Shown: positions 1 through 9,468, counted from the first letter of the stretch. The stretch: DNA of 64,000 nucleotides from DASZUK01 sp963745595 (GCA_963745595.1 CAVUYB010000005.1:310001-374000), one strand, 5' to 3'. Notes: generated by a model not told the origin, from the sequence alone. Made by a program: numbers and translations.

Positions 1-595
1 GGTTGGGCACGACGCGGACGGTCGCCGATGCCGGCAGCCCGTGGCGCTGGATCGACGCGTCGGCCGCCGCCCGCACCTCGTCGGTCGGCGTCGAGACGAG
101 CAACGTGAACGGGAACCGGAGGGCTCGGCGCAGCGTGGCGCAGATCTCGTCGAACGTGTCGGGGTAGTACGCGTGCACCATGACCGCCACCGACCCGGGC
201 GGTCGGAGCTCGGCCGGCTGATGGACGACGATGTTCTCCCGCCCGGGCGCCGCCGGAACGGTCAGCGAGCAGGCCACGCGGCCCTCGGCTGCCCGGGCCC
301 GGAGGAACTGCACGAGCGGGTTTTCGCCCCGGTGGCCGGCGTCGAGGTGGTGGGTCTCGTACCACCGGGCGTCGAACAGCGGACCCGGGTTCCGCCCCTC
401 CCGGTAGCCGTGGCGGAGGTAGTGCCGGGCCGGGCCGTACCGGGCGGCCCCGTACCGGGCCGCCCGAACGTCCGGATAGGCCCGCACGTACCAGGACGGG
501 TCGAAGAACCCGGACCGTTCGATGAGCGGGGCATTCGACCGGGCGGCCAGGGCTGACCGCAGACGACCGACGCTCGATCGGCGGGCGCGGCTCAC
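1..595 (-). CDS. Rhamnan synthesis protein F-like glycosyltransferase (3' end outside window)
   Basis: The gene runs off the left edge; about 198 N-terminal codons are visible. It starts at GTG 595, because the upstream ATG (606-604) meets TGA after four codons. Residues about 30-75 carry the paired motif FFDPSWYVRAYPDV ... HYLRHGYREGRNPGPLFDARWY, a short module common in surface-polysaccharide glycosyltransferases. It is followed by SVAVMVHAYYPDTFDEI and a segment FPFTLLVSTP ... VRVVPN. The last two are typical of the RgpF/rhamnan-synthesis F family, which extends cell-wall rhamnan-type polymers. The neighbours on the same strand are a glycosidase-like protein and a GT2-GT4 fusion. The call rests on motif memory; the catalytic C-terminus is not visible. 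Confidence 0.75.
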   Translation of the reverse strand, partial: MSRARRSSVGRLRSALAARSNAPLIERSGFFDPSWYVRAYPDVRAARYGAARYGPARHYLRHGYREGRNPGPLFDARWYETHHLDAGHRGENPLVQFLRARAAEGRVACSLTVPAAPGRENIVVHQPAELRPPGSVAVMVHAYYPDTFDEICATLRRALRFPFTLLVSTPTDEVRAAADASIQRHGLPASATVRVVPN

Positions 596-664
596 GGCGC
601 CAGCATACCGGCCGCTCCCCGCGTCCTTGGTGGGGCCCGCGTCCCTGGTGGGGACGGCCGAGGC

Positions 665-2452
665 CTACTGGCTGCCGGCGAGCTGGCGGTTGAGTGTCGC
701 CAGCGGCGCCGCGCCGGCCTCGGGGGCGCCGGTGGCGCTGTAGACGTCACCGAGCTGGGTGAAGTTGTACAGCTGCACGTCGGAGACCGTCACCGGTGCG
801 GTCGTGGCGATCGAGATCTGGCCGGTCGGCGCGCCGTTCGAGAAGGCCGAGCCGGGGAGCTGGACCTGGTAGGTCTGCGAGGCACCCTGCACGGTCACCG
901 ACCGGGTCGCCGCCCCGGCCACGTTCACCCGGACCGTGGCCGACGAGCCGGTCGGCGTCGACGCGGTGAAGCTGACCGTCACGGTGTTGCCGGCCGGCCC
1001 GGCGAGGTCACCGACGTTGAACTTCTGGCCGATCGAGGCATTGGCGGCCAAGGCCAGGCCGCTCCCGGCGGACGACGAGGACGGCGTGGCCGATCCGGCC
1101 ACCGTCCAGCCACTCGTGCCGAGGCTGAACGACGGGTTGTAGAGCGGGCTTTGGTTGTAGTCCCGGTACGTCCACAGCGAATAGCCGATCGTGTACTGGT
1201 GCAGCAGCGGTGCACTGCCGAGGAGGAACTGTGGCACCTGTGTCGACGGCAGTCCGGGGGCGCTGGAGATCACCGGGCTGTTGCTGACGATCTCGAACTC
1301 GAAGATGTAGAGCGGCAGGCCTCCGGAGCGGGTGTGCGTCGACGACAGCGTCGTCTGCAGGGCGGTGAGGGCCTGGGCGGCCGTCTCGACCTTGGTCGTC
1401 GACGGGTCGCTCATGTACGGCTCGAAGTACATGCCGATGTACGACGTACCGGGCAGCTTGAACGTGCTGGCATGCGAGTACAGGCCGATCTGGGTCGAGC
1501 CGTTGTAGAGCGCGTCGCTCTCCACCCGCGCTTCGAGGTTCAGGCCGGGGAACCGGCTCGACGCCGGAACGAAGAAGCGGTTGACGACGGCCCAGTCGTC
1601 GTACTGGTAGACGAGGCGGAACGCGGGTTGGGTGTTGAGCGGGGTCGGCACCTTGGACCAGCTGGTGAACGTCGTGCCGTAGAGCTTCGAGACCTTGGCC
1701 AGGGAGGAGGTCTTCTGCAGCCAGGCCCGGTAGCCGGTCTCCGTGGCCAGTTGCAGCCGGTTGGGCAGTGTCGTCGTGGTCTGGGCCACCGCCACCGGTT
1801 GCCAGAAGTCCTCCCACGAGAGCTCGCCGATCTTGACGTTCGGGAACCGGGCGACGCTCTGGCGTACCTGGCTGATATAGGCCAGCCAGGCGTTGTACGC
1901 CGTCTGGTTGCCGAAGACGGTCATGAACCGGTTCGGCGCCTGGTCCTTCGGGTAGACGTCGACGGAGTAGCTGAGCCGGAGGACGGCCTGCAGGTGCAGC
2001 CGGTTGGCCAGCGAGACCAGCGAGACGAGGCGTTTGAACGCGCCGGCGTTGTAGGAGATGGGGCTGATCCCCGGCTGGAACTCCCCCCACGGGACGGCCA
2101 GCTCGACCGCGTTGAACCCTTCCTGCTTGATCTGCGCGAACGCGGCCGGCGCGCCGGACAGGTCGCTGTTCCAGAAGTTGACCGGGCTCGCCTGGCCGAA
2201 ATAGAAGGCGGCCAGCACCGGGTGGGCCTGGCTCGGTGGCTGGTACGACGTCGACGCGCCGTCCGACGACGTCGCCAGCGTGCCGACGGTCACCCCCGCG
2301 GCCAGGACGACGACCCCGGCCGTTGCACCCAGCCAGCGGGTCCAGCTCGGCCGGCGCCGCGCCCGGACGTGGGCGCCGCGCCCGGCACGGCGCGGCGAAG
2401 AAGAGTTCGGCAAGCTGTTGCTCCGAAGTGCTCTGGGCCCGGGACGGTTCAC
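665..2452 (-). CDS. Membrane-anchored glycoside-hydrolase-like protein with C-terminal carbohydrate-binding-like domain
   Basis: 595 residues from GTG 2452. An Arg-rich N-terminus is followed by one hydrophobic segment (residues about 43-63, ATAGVVVLAAGVTVGTLAT), so it is probably a signal anchor. Residues about 75-430 look like a TIM-barrel glycosidase of the GH5/GH42 kind: FNAVELAVPWGEFQP early, then LSWEDFWQP and YIFEFEIVSNSP as possible acid/base and nucleophile glutamates. Residues about 440-570 form a Ser/Thr/Gly-rich beta-sandwich resembling a carbohydrate-binding module. It may trim or remodel the polysaccharide made by the neighbouring glycosyltransferases. The family is not certain and the catalytic assignment is inferred. 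Confidence 0.6.
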   Translation of the reverse strand: MNRPGPRALRSNSLPNSSSPRRAGRGAHVRARRRPSWTRWLGATAGVVVLAAGVTVGTLATSSDGASTSYQPPSQAHPVLAAFYFGQASPVNFWNSDLSGAPAAFAQIKQEGFNAVELAVPWGEFQPGISPISYNAGAFKRLVSLVSLANRLHLQAVLRLSYSVDVYPKDQAPNRFMTVFGNQTAYNAWLAYISQVRQSVARFPNVKIGELSWEDFWQPVAVAQTTTTLPNRLQLATETGYRAWLQKTSSLAKVSKLYGTTFTSWSKVPTPLNTQPAFRLVYQYDDWAVVNRFFVPASSRFPGLNLEARVESDALYNGSTQIGLYSHASTFKLPGTSYIGMYFEPYMSDPSTTKVETAAQALTALQTTLSSTHTRSGGLPLYIFEFEIVSNSPVISSAPGLPSTQVPQFLLGSAPLLHQYTIGYSLWTYRDYNQSPLYNPSFSLGTSGWTVAGSATPSSSSAGSGLALAANASIGQKFNVGDLAGPAGNTVTVSFTASTPTGSSATVRVNVAGAATRSVTVQGASQTYQVQLPGSAFSNGAPTGQISIATTAPVTVSDVQLYNFTQLGDVYSATGAPEAGAAPLATLNRQLAGSQ

Positions 2453-2560
2453 CGGACGACGCGGAGTGCGGACCGGACGAGCATACCGGCCCCTTCCCGC
2501 CGGCCGGTGGCACCGCCGACCGGCGGCCTCGGCCGATAGCTGGCAAGGAACAGCCGACGG

Positions 2561-4822
2561 CTACTGCGGCTCGCCGTCGGCCGGCAGGGTGAGGACGCCG
2601 AGCTTGGCCAGGATCTGGCTCAGCCCGACGCGGACGCTGGCCGGCGAGTACTGCCGGGCGACGGTCTGGCGACCGTTGGCCGACAGGCGGGCCCAGAGGG
2701 TCGGGTCGCGGTGGACGCCGAGGATCGAGCGGGCCAGCCCGGCCGCGTCCTCGGCGACGACGAGCCCGTTGCCGTGCCGCAGCCCGATCCCTTCGGCGCC
2801 GGTCGGCGTCGACACGACCGGGACGCCGTAGGCGAGGCTCTCGCCGACCTTGCCCTTCATCCCGGCGCCGAAGCGGAGGGGCGCGACCGACACCCGGACC
2901 TGGCGGTAGAGCTCGTCCATCGACGGCACCCAGCCGTGGACGACGACGCCGTCGCCGGCCAGCGCCTGCACCTCGTCGGTCGGGTTGGCGCCGGCCAGGT
3001 GCAGGGTGACGTCGGGCACCTCGGCCCGGACGATCGGCAGGATCTCCGTGGCCAGCCATCGGGCCGCGTCGACGTTGGGGTGGTGGGTGTAGTTGCCGAC
3101 GAAGAGGACGCCGGACCGTTGGGCGAAGGAAGGCCCGGCCGAATGGTCGCGGTGGATGTTCGGGACGACGGCGATCCGGAGGCCCGGCTCCTCGAGCAGG
3201 AGGGCGTCGCGCTCCTCCGGCGAGACCGCCCACGTCTGGTCGGCCAGGCGGACGAGGCTGAGCTCGATCCCGTAGTGGTAATCGGCGCTCCGCTGGGCGG
3301 CGACGCCTCCCTCCACCGCGGCCCGCGCCCGCTCGCGCAGGTAGTGCAGGTCGACGGTGTCGTAGACGATGGTCGCCTGCGGGACGAGCGAGCGGATCAT
3401 CGGGTAGTTGGCCCAGGCCACGGTGGGCCGGGAGAGGATCACCAGCGCCAGCGACGGCCCGACGGCCTTCAGATAGGGGTCGAGGGCGCCGGGCCCGTCG
3501 AGCACCTCGACGCCGAGCGACGCCAGCGCGTCGCGGTAGCGCGGCACGGTGACGCCGTCCTGGGGCACGAACGTCACGCCGAGCCCGAGATCGTCGAGGA
3601 GGAGCAGGAGCTCGAACATCCGCAGCGACCCGGAGTCCTGGTCGGGCGTGGGGATCTGGTGATCGACGACGAGCACCCGTCCGGCCGGCCGCCGCCAGCT
3701 CGACAGGCGGGGACTGGCCGGCGCCGGCTCGCCGTGGTCGGCCAGGACGGCGCCCCATTTGTCGACGAACCGCGCCTGGTTCACGACCTGGTGCTGCTTG
3801 ACGCCGCTCGTCACGTCGGTGCCGTGGCTGGCACCCTCCAGATGACAGACGACGGCGGCCGGCTGGTACACGACTCGGTAGCCGGCCGCCCGAGCCGAGA
3901 AACAGAGGTCGGTGTCCTCGTAGTAGGCCGGCGAGAAGCGAGTGTCCAGGCCGCCGAGCGCGCTCAGGATCTCGCGGCGCACCAACAGGCACGCCCCCGA
4001 GCAGTAGTCGACGTCGCGGACGAAGTTGAACCGCGGATCGTCGGCGTCCTGGTCGCGTCCGTAGTTGTGGCCGGAGCCGTCCTGCCAGATGATCCCGCCG
4101 GCCTCCTGGAGCCGGCCGTCGGGGTAGACGAGCTTGGCCCCGACGACGCCGATCGCCGGGTTCGAGTCCGCGGTGGCGACGAGGGCGTCGAGCCAACCGG
4201 GGCGGCAGATGGTGTCGTTGTTCAAGAGGACGACGTAGCGCCCGAGCGCGGCGGCGATCCCGGCATTGGTCGCACCGAGGAAGCCGACGTTGTCGTCCAA
4301 CCGGACGACCCGGACCCCCGCCACCTGTTCGAGCCGGCCGGGGGTCTCGTCGGTCGACGCGTCGTCGACCACGATCACCTCGTAGCCGACCGACGTGGGG
4401 TCCTCCGCGATCGAGGTCAGGCAGCCGGCCGTCAGGTCCCAGTGGTCGTGGACCGGGACGACGATGCTCACGTCCGGCTGGCCCGTCGTCGGCAGCGCCG
4501 GCACCGCGACCGGCGGGTCGTCGACCACCGGTGGCGCCGGGACGACGACCCCGCCGTCGTCGGGGGGCGGCTCACCAGACGGTAGGACGACTCGGCGGAC
4601 CGCGCCGGCCACCCGGTCGTAGAGCCGGCGACGGATCTTCCCGGGCGGCGCCATCCGCTCGACCCAGGCGCCGTACCGGTGCATCAGGCGCACCGGGACC
4701 GTGCCATCGAGCGCCTCGTACCGGGCTCGCCACGCGCTGGCTTCGTCCTCGGCCCGGCGAACGTCGTCCGTCAGGTCCGGTCGCAGGCTCTCCGCCGGCT
4801 GGTTGGCGTCCGACTCCGGCAT
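2561..4822 (-). CDS. Two-domain glycosyltransferase (GT2 fused to GT4)
   Basis: 753 residues. The N-terminal 110 residues are linker. Residues about 115-370 are a GT-A fold GT2 domain with SIVVPVHDHWDLT, VIVVDDAST, the DxD-like LLNNDT and the acceptor-site region DTRFSPAYYEDTDLC. Residues about 380-750 are a GT-B fold domain: VLVVDHQIPTPDQDSGS, then the donor-binding half with VLFVGNYTHHPNVDAARW and the SPTGAEGIGL segment. Such fusions add two different sugars in succession to a lipid-linked surface glycan. It is divergent from the BTAD gene at 4931. Upstream of ATG 4822 lies only a short intergenic gap. Function as a glycosyltransferase is clear; donor and acceptor are unknown. Confidence 0.85.
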   Translation of the reverse strand: MPESDANQPAESLRPDLTDDVRRAEDEASAWRARYEALDGTVPVRLMHRYGAWVERMAPPGKIRRRLYDRVAGAVRRVVLPSGEPPPDDGGVVVPAPPVVDDPPVAVPALPTTGQPDVSIVVPVHDHWDLTAGCLTSIAEDPTSVGYEVIVVDDASTDETPGRLEQVAGVRVVRLDDNVGFLGATNAGIAAALGRYVVLLNNDTICRPGWLDALVATADSNPAIGVVGAKLVYPDGRLQEAGGIIWQDGSGHNYGRDQDADDPRFNFVRDVDYCSGACLLVRREILSALGGLDTRFSPAYYEDTDLCFSARAAGYRVVYQPAAVVCHLEGASHGTDVTSGVKQHQVVNQARFVDKWGAVLADHGEPAPASPRLSSWRRPAGRVLVVDHQIPTPDQDSGSLRMFELLLLLDDLGLGVTFVPQDGVTVPRYRDALASLGVEVLDGPGALDPYLKAVGPSLALVILSRPTVAWANYPMIRSLVPQATIVYDTVDLHYLRERARAAVEGGVAAQRSADYHYGIELSLVRLADQTWAVSPEERDALLLEEPGLRIAVVPNIHRDHSAGPSFAQRSGVLFVGNYTHHPNVDAARWLATEILPIVRAEVPDVTLHLAGANPTDEVQALAGDGVVVHGWVPSMDELYRQVRVSVAPLRFGAGMKGKVGESLAYGVPVVSTPTGAEGIGLRHGNGLVVAEDAAGLARSILGVHRDPTLWARLSANGRQTVARQYSPASVRVGLSQILAKLGVLTLPADGEPQ

Positions 4823-4930
4823 GGCTCCTCTCGTCGGCCTCGGCAGTCTCTGGGCCCCCCGGGCCGCGGAGCATCAGTTTTCCAGATCAGCGGCCACCAG
4901 CCGGTGCAACCGGCCCGACCGTTCTCTGGC

Positions 4931-5749
4931 GTGCGCGAACCACCGGCTACCGGCGAGCCGCCGTCGCCGGCCGAGATCGACGTGCTCGTCCTCGGCTCGG
5001 TCGAGGTCCGCGGCGCGGCGCGGCCGTTCTCGCGGGCCGGCGCGCTGGACCTCGTCGCCTACCTGGCCATGCATCCGAGGGGCGCGACGACCGAGCAGTG
5101 GTCGACGGCGCTGTGGCCCGAGCGGGTGGTGGCGGCGTCGACGTTGCACAGCACCGTCTCGGCCGCCCGGCGCTCGCTCGGCCGCTCGACCGGCGGGCTC
5201 GACCACCTGCCGCGGGGCCATGGGACCGTGCGGCTCGGCCCGACGGTGGCCGGCGACTGGTCCCGGCTCGAGGGGCTGGCCCGGACGCCGGACCCCGAAT
5301 GCTGGCGCCGAGGGCTGGCGCTCGTCCGTGGCCGGCCGTTCGACGGGTTGCGGTGCCCGGACTGGACGGTGCTCGAGGGACACGCCGCGGCCGTCGAGGA
5401 CGCGGTCGTCCGACTGGCCGTCCGGCTGGCCGAGCACGAGCTGGCCGCCGGGGACGGCGCGGCGGCCGAGCAGGCGGCCCGCCGGGGCCTGCGGGCCAGC
5501 CCGTACGACGAGCGCCTCTACCGGCTCCTCCTGCGGGCCGCCGACGAACAGGGAAATCCGGGTGGGGTCGAGTCGGCCATGGCCGAGCTGGTCCGCCTGC
5601 TGGGCGGGTCCGGGCCGTTCCCCGGCCGGCCGGAACGGGTGCCGGCAACCGTCGATGCCGCGACGTGGGTGCACCCGCGGACGGCCGATCTCTACCGGGC
5701 GCTGACCCGGAGGAGGACCGCCGTCGGGACGCCCCTCGTCAGGCTGTAG
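4931..5749 (+). CDS. BTAD-domain (SARP-like) regulator-type protein
   Basis: About 272 residues from GTG 4931, chosen because the reading frame upstream overlaps the divergent glycosyltransferase and lacks family-like sequence; GTG 4904 is an alternative. DVLVLGSVEVRG and the helical stretch LDLVAYLAMHPRGATTEQW resemble the winged-helix half of SARP regulators. The segment LRASPYDERLYRLLLRAADEQGN is characteristic of the bacterial transcriptional activation domain (BTAD), an alpha-helical TPR-like fold. No separate ATPase is present. It precedes a single-pass membrane protein and the NDP-sugar pyrophosphorylase and may regulate them, although DNA binding is not proven. Confidence 0.65.
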   Translation: MREPPATGEPPSPAEIDVLVLGSVEVRGAARPFSRAGALDLVAYLAMHPRGATTEQWSTALWPERVVAASTLHSTVSAARRSLGRSTGGLDHLPRGHGTVRLGPTVAGDWSRLEGLARTPDPECWRRGLALVRGRPFDGLRCPDWTVLEGHAAAVEDAVVRLAVRLAEHELAAGDGAAAEQAARRGLRASPYDERLYRLLLRAADEQGNPGGVESAMAELVRLLGGSGPFPGRPERVPATVDAATWVHPRTADLYRALTRRRTAVGTPLVRL

Positions 5750-5763
5750 GGTTTGCACCCGCC

Positions 5764-6645
5764 ATGCCAAGGAACACAGCCGGGAAGTGGGTCGCGCGAG
5801 CCGGCGCGACCGGCGGAGGGCGGACCTACCGCGGCCAGCGGCCGGTGAACTGGTACGCCGCGCTGGTCATCATCGTGGTCCTCGGCATCCTTTCGGTCAT
5901 CTTCGCCAGCTACGAGTACCGGCACCCCGCCGCCGCCTCGACGACGAAGCCGGACAAGGGGACAACCTGGTACGCCGGGCTGGCCTTCGACGTGTGCGGC
6001 ACCCAGGCGCCCTCGCTGGCGTCGAACGCGGCGTCGACAACGTCCAAGCAGGCCTTCTTCACCACCGGCAAGGGCGTCGTCACGATCGCGCCCAAGACGA
6101 CAGCCGAGACCGGCAGCAACGCCACCTTCGGCAAGTTCGTCTCGGCCTACGGCGGCCTGAAGGTCACCAGCTCGGCGCTCGTGCTCCCGACGTCGGCGAC
6201 AACGACGACGTCGACGACCACGACCACGACGGCCACGAGCAAGGCATCGGCGACGACCACCTACACGAACGGCGAGGCCTGCCCGAAGGGCACGCCGGAT
6301 GCCGGCAAGAAGGGGAGCGTCAAGCTCGCCTACTGGGCGAACGCGTTCAACTCCAAGGGCCAGGCCGTCGCCTACAGCGGCGAGCCGGCCGACCTCAAGT
6401 TCACCGAGAACCAGCTGATCACCGTCGGCTTCGTGCCGTCCGGGACGACGCTGCCGAAGCCGAACGGCACAGTGGTGAAGGCGCTCGTCAGCGCCAGCAC
6501 CGGTGCGGCGACGACGAGCGTCTCCACGACGACGGCCCCGGGCACGACGGCGGCGACGACCCCGACGACCACCGTCGCCCCGTCGGCCACGACGCCGACG
6601 ACGGCCCCGACGACCGCGACGACGACGGCCAAGAACAAGCAGTAG
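5764..6645 (+). CDS. Single-pass membrane protein with Thr-rich exported tails (function unknown)
   Basis: 293 residues from ATG 5764. A basic cytoplasmic N-terminus is followed by one transmembrane segment at residues about 36-55 (ALVIIVVLGILSVIFA), then an exported part with CGTQAP and a second cysteine in EACPKG that could form a disulfide. Two Thr/Ser/Ala-rich low-complexity regions (residues about 140-165 and 245-293) look like flexible or O-glycosylated linkers. I do not recognise the family. Its stop overlaps the GTG start of the next gene by one base, so it is probably translationally coupled to the sugar-nucleotide pyrophosphorylase. Confidence 0.6.
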   Translation: MPRNTAGKWVARAGATGGGRTYRGQRPVNWYAALVIIVVLGILSVIFASYEYRHPAAASTTKPDKGTTWYAGLAFDVCGTQAPSLASNAASTTSKQAFFTTGKGVVTIAPKTTAETGSNATFGKFVSAYGGLKVTSSALVLPTSATTTTSTTTTTTATSKASATTTYTNGEACPKGTPDAGKKGSVKLAYWANAFNSKGQAVAYSGEPADLKFTENQLITVGFVPSGTTLPKPNGTVVKALVSASTGAATTSVSTTTAPGTTAATTPTTTVAPSATTPTTAPTTATTTAKNKQ

Positions 6646-7721
6646 TGAAGGCCGTCGTCCTCGTCGGCGGGGAGGGCACCCGTCTCCGGCCGCTCACGTT
6701 GTCGTCCCCGAAGCAGATGCTGCCGATCGTCGAGCAGCCGATGATCGAACGGGTGCTCGGCCACTTGGCCGCCCACGGCATCGACGAGGCCGTCCTCTCG
6801 CTCGGCTACCTGCCGGACGCCTTCATGGCGGCCTACCCGGACGGGCTGGCGGCCGGGGTCCGGCTGTCCTACGCGGTCGAGCCCGAACCGCTCGACACGG
6901 CCGGGGCGGTGCGCTTCGCCGCCGACCACGCCGGGGTCGACGACACCTTCGTCGTCGTCAACGGCGACGTCCTGACCGACATGGACGTCACCGCGCTGAT
7001 CGCCTTCCACCGGGACCGGGGGGCAGAGGGGACGATCGCCCTGCACCCGGTGGCCGACCCGTCGGCCTTCGGCGTCGTCCCGACCGACGGCGACGGCCGG
7101 GTGACCGCCTTCGTCGAGAAGCCGCCGCGCGAAGAGGCGCCGACCAACCTGATCAATGCCGGCACGTACGTGCTGGAGCCGTCCGTCCTCGCCCGGGTCC
7201 CCCAGGGCCGCCGGGTGTCGATCGAGCGGGAGACGTTCCCGGCGATGGTCCGCGACGGTGGCCTCTACGCCCGGCCCGACGACGCCTACTGGCTCGACAC
7301 CGGCACGCCCGCGGCGTACCTCCAGGCTCACCGCGACCTGCTCGAGGGGCGCCGCCCGTCGTCGCCGTCCCCGGGGGCGCGACTGGAGGGCGAGTCGCTC
7401 TGGATCATCGGCTCGCCGGTCGTCGACGGTACGGTCGTCGGACCGAGCCTCCTGGCCGACGGCGCCCGGGTGGCCGACGGCGCCCGGGTGGAACGCTCCG
7501 TGCTCGGCGCCGGAGCCGTGGTCGAGGCCGGCTCGACCGTGGTCGACTCGGTGCTGCTGCCCGGTGCCCGGATAGCCAGCGGCTCGACGGTCGCCGGCTC
7601 GATCCTCGGGCCGCGCTCCACCGTCGGCGAACGTTGCGACGTCCGCCCGACGTCGGTGCTCGGTGCCGGCGCGGTGGTGGCGTCGGGGACGTCGCTCGAC
7701 GGAGAGCGGGTCCCCGGCTGA
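6645..7721 (+). CDS. NDP-sugar pyrophosphorylase (mannose-1-phosphate guanylyltransferase type)
   Basis: 358 residues from GTG 6645, which overlaps the preceding TAG. The nucleotidyltransferase signature VLVGGEGTRLRPLT is at residues about 5-18, followed by PKQMLPIVEQP, VVNGDVLTD (metal-binding Asp), the EKP of VTAFVEKPP and NAGTYV. The C-terminal about 120 residues form a left-handed beta-helix of hexapeptide repeats (VVGPSLLADGARVADGARV, VLGAGAVVEAG). This is the architecture of actinobacterial ManC/GMPP-like enzymes that activate mannose-1-phosphate to GDP-mannose; glucose-1-phosphate as substrate cannot be excluded. The epimerase gene follows after 13 bases, so the two form an operon. Confidence 0.82.
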   Translation: MKAVVLVGGEGTRLRPLTLSSPKQMLPIVEQPMIERVLGHLAAHGIDEAVLSLGYLPDAFMAAYPDGLAAGVRLSYAVEPEPLDTAGAVRFAADHAGVDDTFVVVNGDVLTDMDVTALIAFHRDRGAEGTIALHPVADPSAFGVVPTDGDGRVTAFVEKPPREEAPTNLINAGTYVLEPSVLARVPQGRRVSIERETFPAMVRDGGLYARPDDAYWLDTGTPAAYLQAHRDLLEGRRPSSPSPGARLEGESLWIIGSPVVDGTVVGPSLLADGARVADGARVERSVLGAGAVVEAGSTVVDSVLLPGARIASGSTVAGSILGPRSTVGERCDVRPTSVLGAGAVVASGTSLDGERVPG

Positions 7722-7734
7722 GGAAGGAGGCTCC

Positions 7735-8691
7735 ATGCGGACGATGGTGACCGGCGGGGCGGGGTTCATCGGGTCGACCCTCGTCGATCGACTGTTGGCC
7801 GAGGGCCACCAGGTCGACGTGGTCGACGACCTGTCGTCCGGATCGCTCGGCAACCTGGCCGACGCCCGGGCGACGGCCGGCGGCGCGCTGACCATCCACC
7901 AGCTCGACATCCGCCTGCCGGAGCTCGTCGACCTGGTCGTCCGGCGCCGTCCCGAGGTCGTCTTCCACCTGGCCGCCCAGGCCGACGTCCGCGTCTCGGT
8001 GGCCCGGCCGGTGTTCGATGCCGACGTCAACATCCTCGGGAGCCTCAACGTCTTGGAGGGCGCTCGCCGGGCCGGCGCCGCCCGGGTCGTCTTCGCCGCC
8101 AGCGGCGGGACCCTCTACGGCGAGCCGGCCCCGGCCGACCTGCCGGTCCGGGAGGCCCACCCGCACCGGCCGCTGTCGCCGTACGGGGTGGCCAAGAAGT
8201 CGGTGATCGACTACCTCGTCGCCTATCGCGAGCTGCACGAGCTCGAGTTCTCCGCCCTGGCCCTGGCCAACGTCTACGGGCCGCGCCAGGACCCCCACGG
8301 CGAGGCCGGCGTCGTCGCCATCTTCGCCCAGCACCTCGTCGACCGGGCGCCGGTGACGATCTTCGGCAGCGGGGACCAGACGAGGGACTTCGTCTACGTC
8401 GACGACGTCGTCGATGCCTTCGTGCGGGCGGCGACCCGAGGCGGCGGGCTCGTCTGCAACATCGGCACCGGCGACGAGACGTCGGTCAACGACCTCTACC
8501 GGGTCATGGCCACCGAGGCCGGCGTGGACGTCGAGCCCGTCCACGCGCCGGCCCGGCCGGGCGAGCTCCTCCGCAGCAGCCTCGACAACGGGCGGGCCAA
8601 CATCCAGCTCGGCTGGAGCCCGTGGACCACGCTGGCCGATGGGACGCGGGCCGTCGTCGACTTCGTCCGGGCCCGGTCCGCCCAACCCTGA
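7735..8691 (+). CDS. NAD-dependent epimerase/dehydratase (UDP-glucose 4-epimerase family)
   Basis: 318 residues from ATG 7735, preceded by a strong ribosome site GGAAGGAGG. It is an extended short-chain dehydrogenase: the NAD motif TGGAGFIG is at residues 6-13, D31 binds the adenosine ribose, the HLAAQADVRVSV segment follows, and the catalytic Y150-xxx-K154 lies in YGVAKK. TRDFVYVDDVVDAF is the conserved C-terminal motif of GalE-like epimerases. It acts on a nucleotide-activated sugar and is placed directly downstream of the pyrophosphorylase. The exact sugar is unknown. Confidence 0.85.
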   Translation: MRTMVTGGAGFIGSTLVDRLLAEGHQVDVVDDLSSGSLGNLADARATAGGALTIHQLDIRLPELVDLVVRRRPEVVFHLAAQADVRVSVARPVFDADVNILGSLNVLEGARRAGAARVVFAASGGTLYGEPAPADLPVREAHPHRPLSPYGVAKKSVIDYLVAYRELHELEFSALALANVYGPRQDPHGEAGVVAIFAQHLVDRAPVTIFGSGDQTRDFVYVDDVVDAFVRAATRGGGLVCNIGTGDETSVNDLYRVMATEAGVDVEPVHAPARPGELLRSSLDNGRANIQLGWSPWTTLADGTRAVVDFVRARSAQP

Positions 8692-8730
8692 CCCGCCCAG
8701 CCTGACCCGGCCGACTACTGACCCGACCGA

Positions 8731-9468
8731 CTAGCGGAAGAGGTCGTCGGCGGCCCGGCGGATGACCTCGCCGGCCACCGATCCGTCCCGACGCCACGCG
8801 GCCGGCACCCCCCGGACGACGGCTGCCGGCACGCCGCGGTCCTTGCCCATTACCAGCTCTGCCGCGGCGGCGATCTCGTCGGCCACGCAGACCTCGGTGG
8901 CCACCAGCGGCCGGCCGAGCGCGTCGACGGTGCCGCGCAGGTCGACGACGGCCGCCACCCCGGCGCAGCCGATGGCGACGTCGGTCACGCCCTGCCGCCA
9001 CGGCCGGCCGAACGTGTCGGAGACGATCACCCCGACGTCGACGGCGAGCGCCCGGCGGAGCCCGGCCCGGAGCCGACGGGCCGAGCGGTCCGAGTCGACC
9101 GGCAGCAGCGCGGCCGTGCCGTCGGCGACGTTCGACAGGTCGACGCCGGCGTTGGCGCAGATGAAGCCGTGGGCCGTCTCGGTGATCAGCAGCTCGCCCC
9201 GGCGGCGCAGGACGCGGACTGATTCCTGCTCGACCAGACGGATCTTCGCCGCCGGGTCGGCGGCGTCGAGCGGGACGATCCGCCCCTCGGCTTTCGAGAC
9301 GACCTTCTGGGTCACGACGACGACGTCACCGTCGAGCAGCGCCGGGACGCCGTCGTCACTGGGACCGACGGCCGCCGCCAGCACCGCGGCCAGGTCGTCA
9401 CCGGGCTCGATCTCTCCGACGCCGGTCACCGGCAGGACGGTCAGGCTGGTCCGGGTGTCGAGTGCCAC
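8731..9468 (-). CDS. cofE: Coenzyme F420-0:L-glutamate ligase
   Basis: 245 residues. It matches the CofE/FbiB N-terminal family: the opening TVLPVTGVGEIEPGDDL, the motif DVVVVTQKVVSKAEGR at residues about 48-63, GFICANAGVDLSNV, and VIVSDTFGRPWRQGVTDVAIG with the conserved Asp and Arg. The enzyme adds gamma-linked glutamates to F420-0 using GTP. Length matches a stand-alone CofE; the nitroreductase half found in mycobacterial FbiB is absent. It supports the use of F420 by luciferase-like oxidoreductases encoded later in the window. It lies between convergent or divergent glycan genes and shows no operon partner here. Confidence 0.93.
   Translation of the reverse strand: MALDTRTSLTVLPVTGVGEIEPGDDLAAVLAAAVGPSDDGVPALLDGDVVVVTQKVVSKAEGRIVPLDAADPAAKIRLVEQESVRVLRRRGELLITETAHGFICANAGVDLSNVADGTAALLPVDSDRSARRLRAGLRRALAVDVGVIVSDTFGRPWRQGVTDVAIGCAGVAAVVDLRGTVDALGRPLVATEVCVADEIAAAAELVMGKDRGVPAAVVRGVPAAWRRDGSVAGEVIRRAADDLFR

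Noticed and set aside
1008..4196. 1062-codon open frame on the minus strand in another phase
   Set aside because: Arg/Pro-rich shadow of the glycosidase-like and GT2-GT4 genes, whose true frames have clear motifs.
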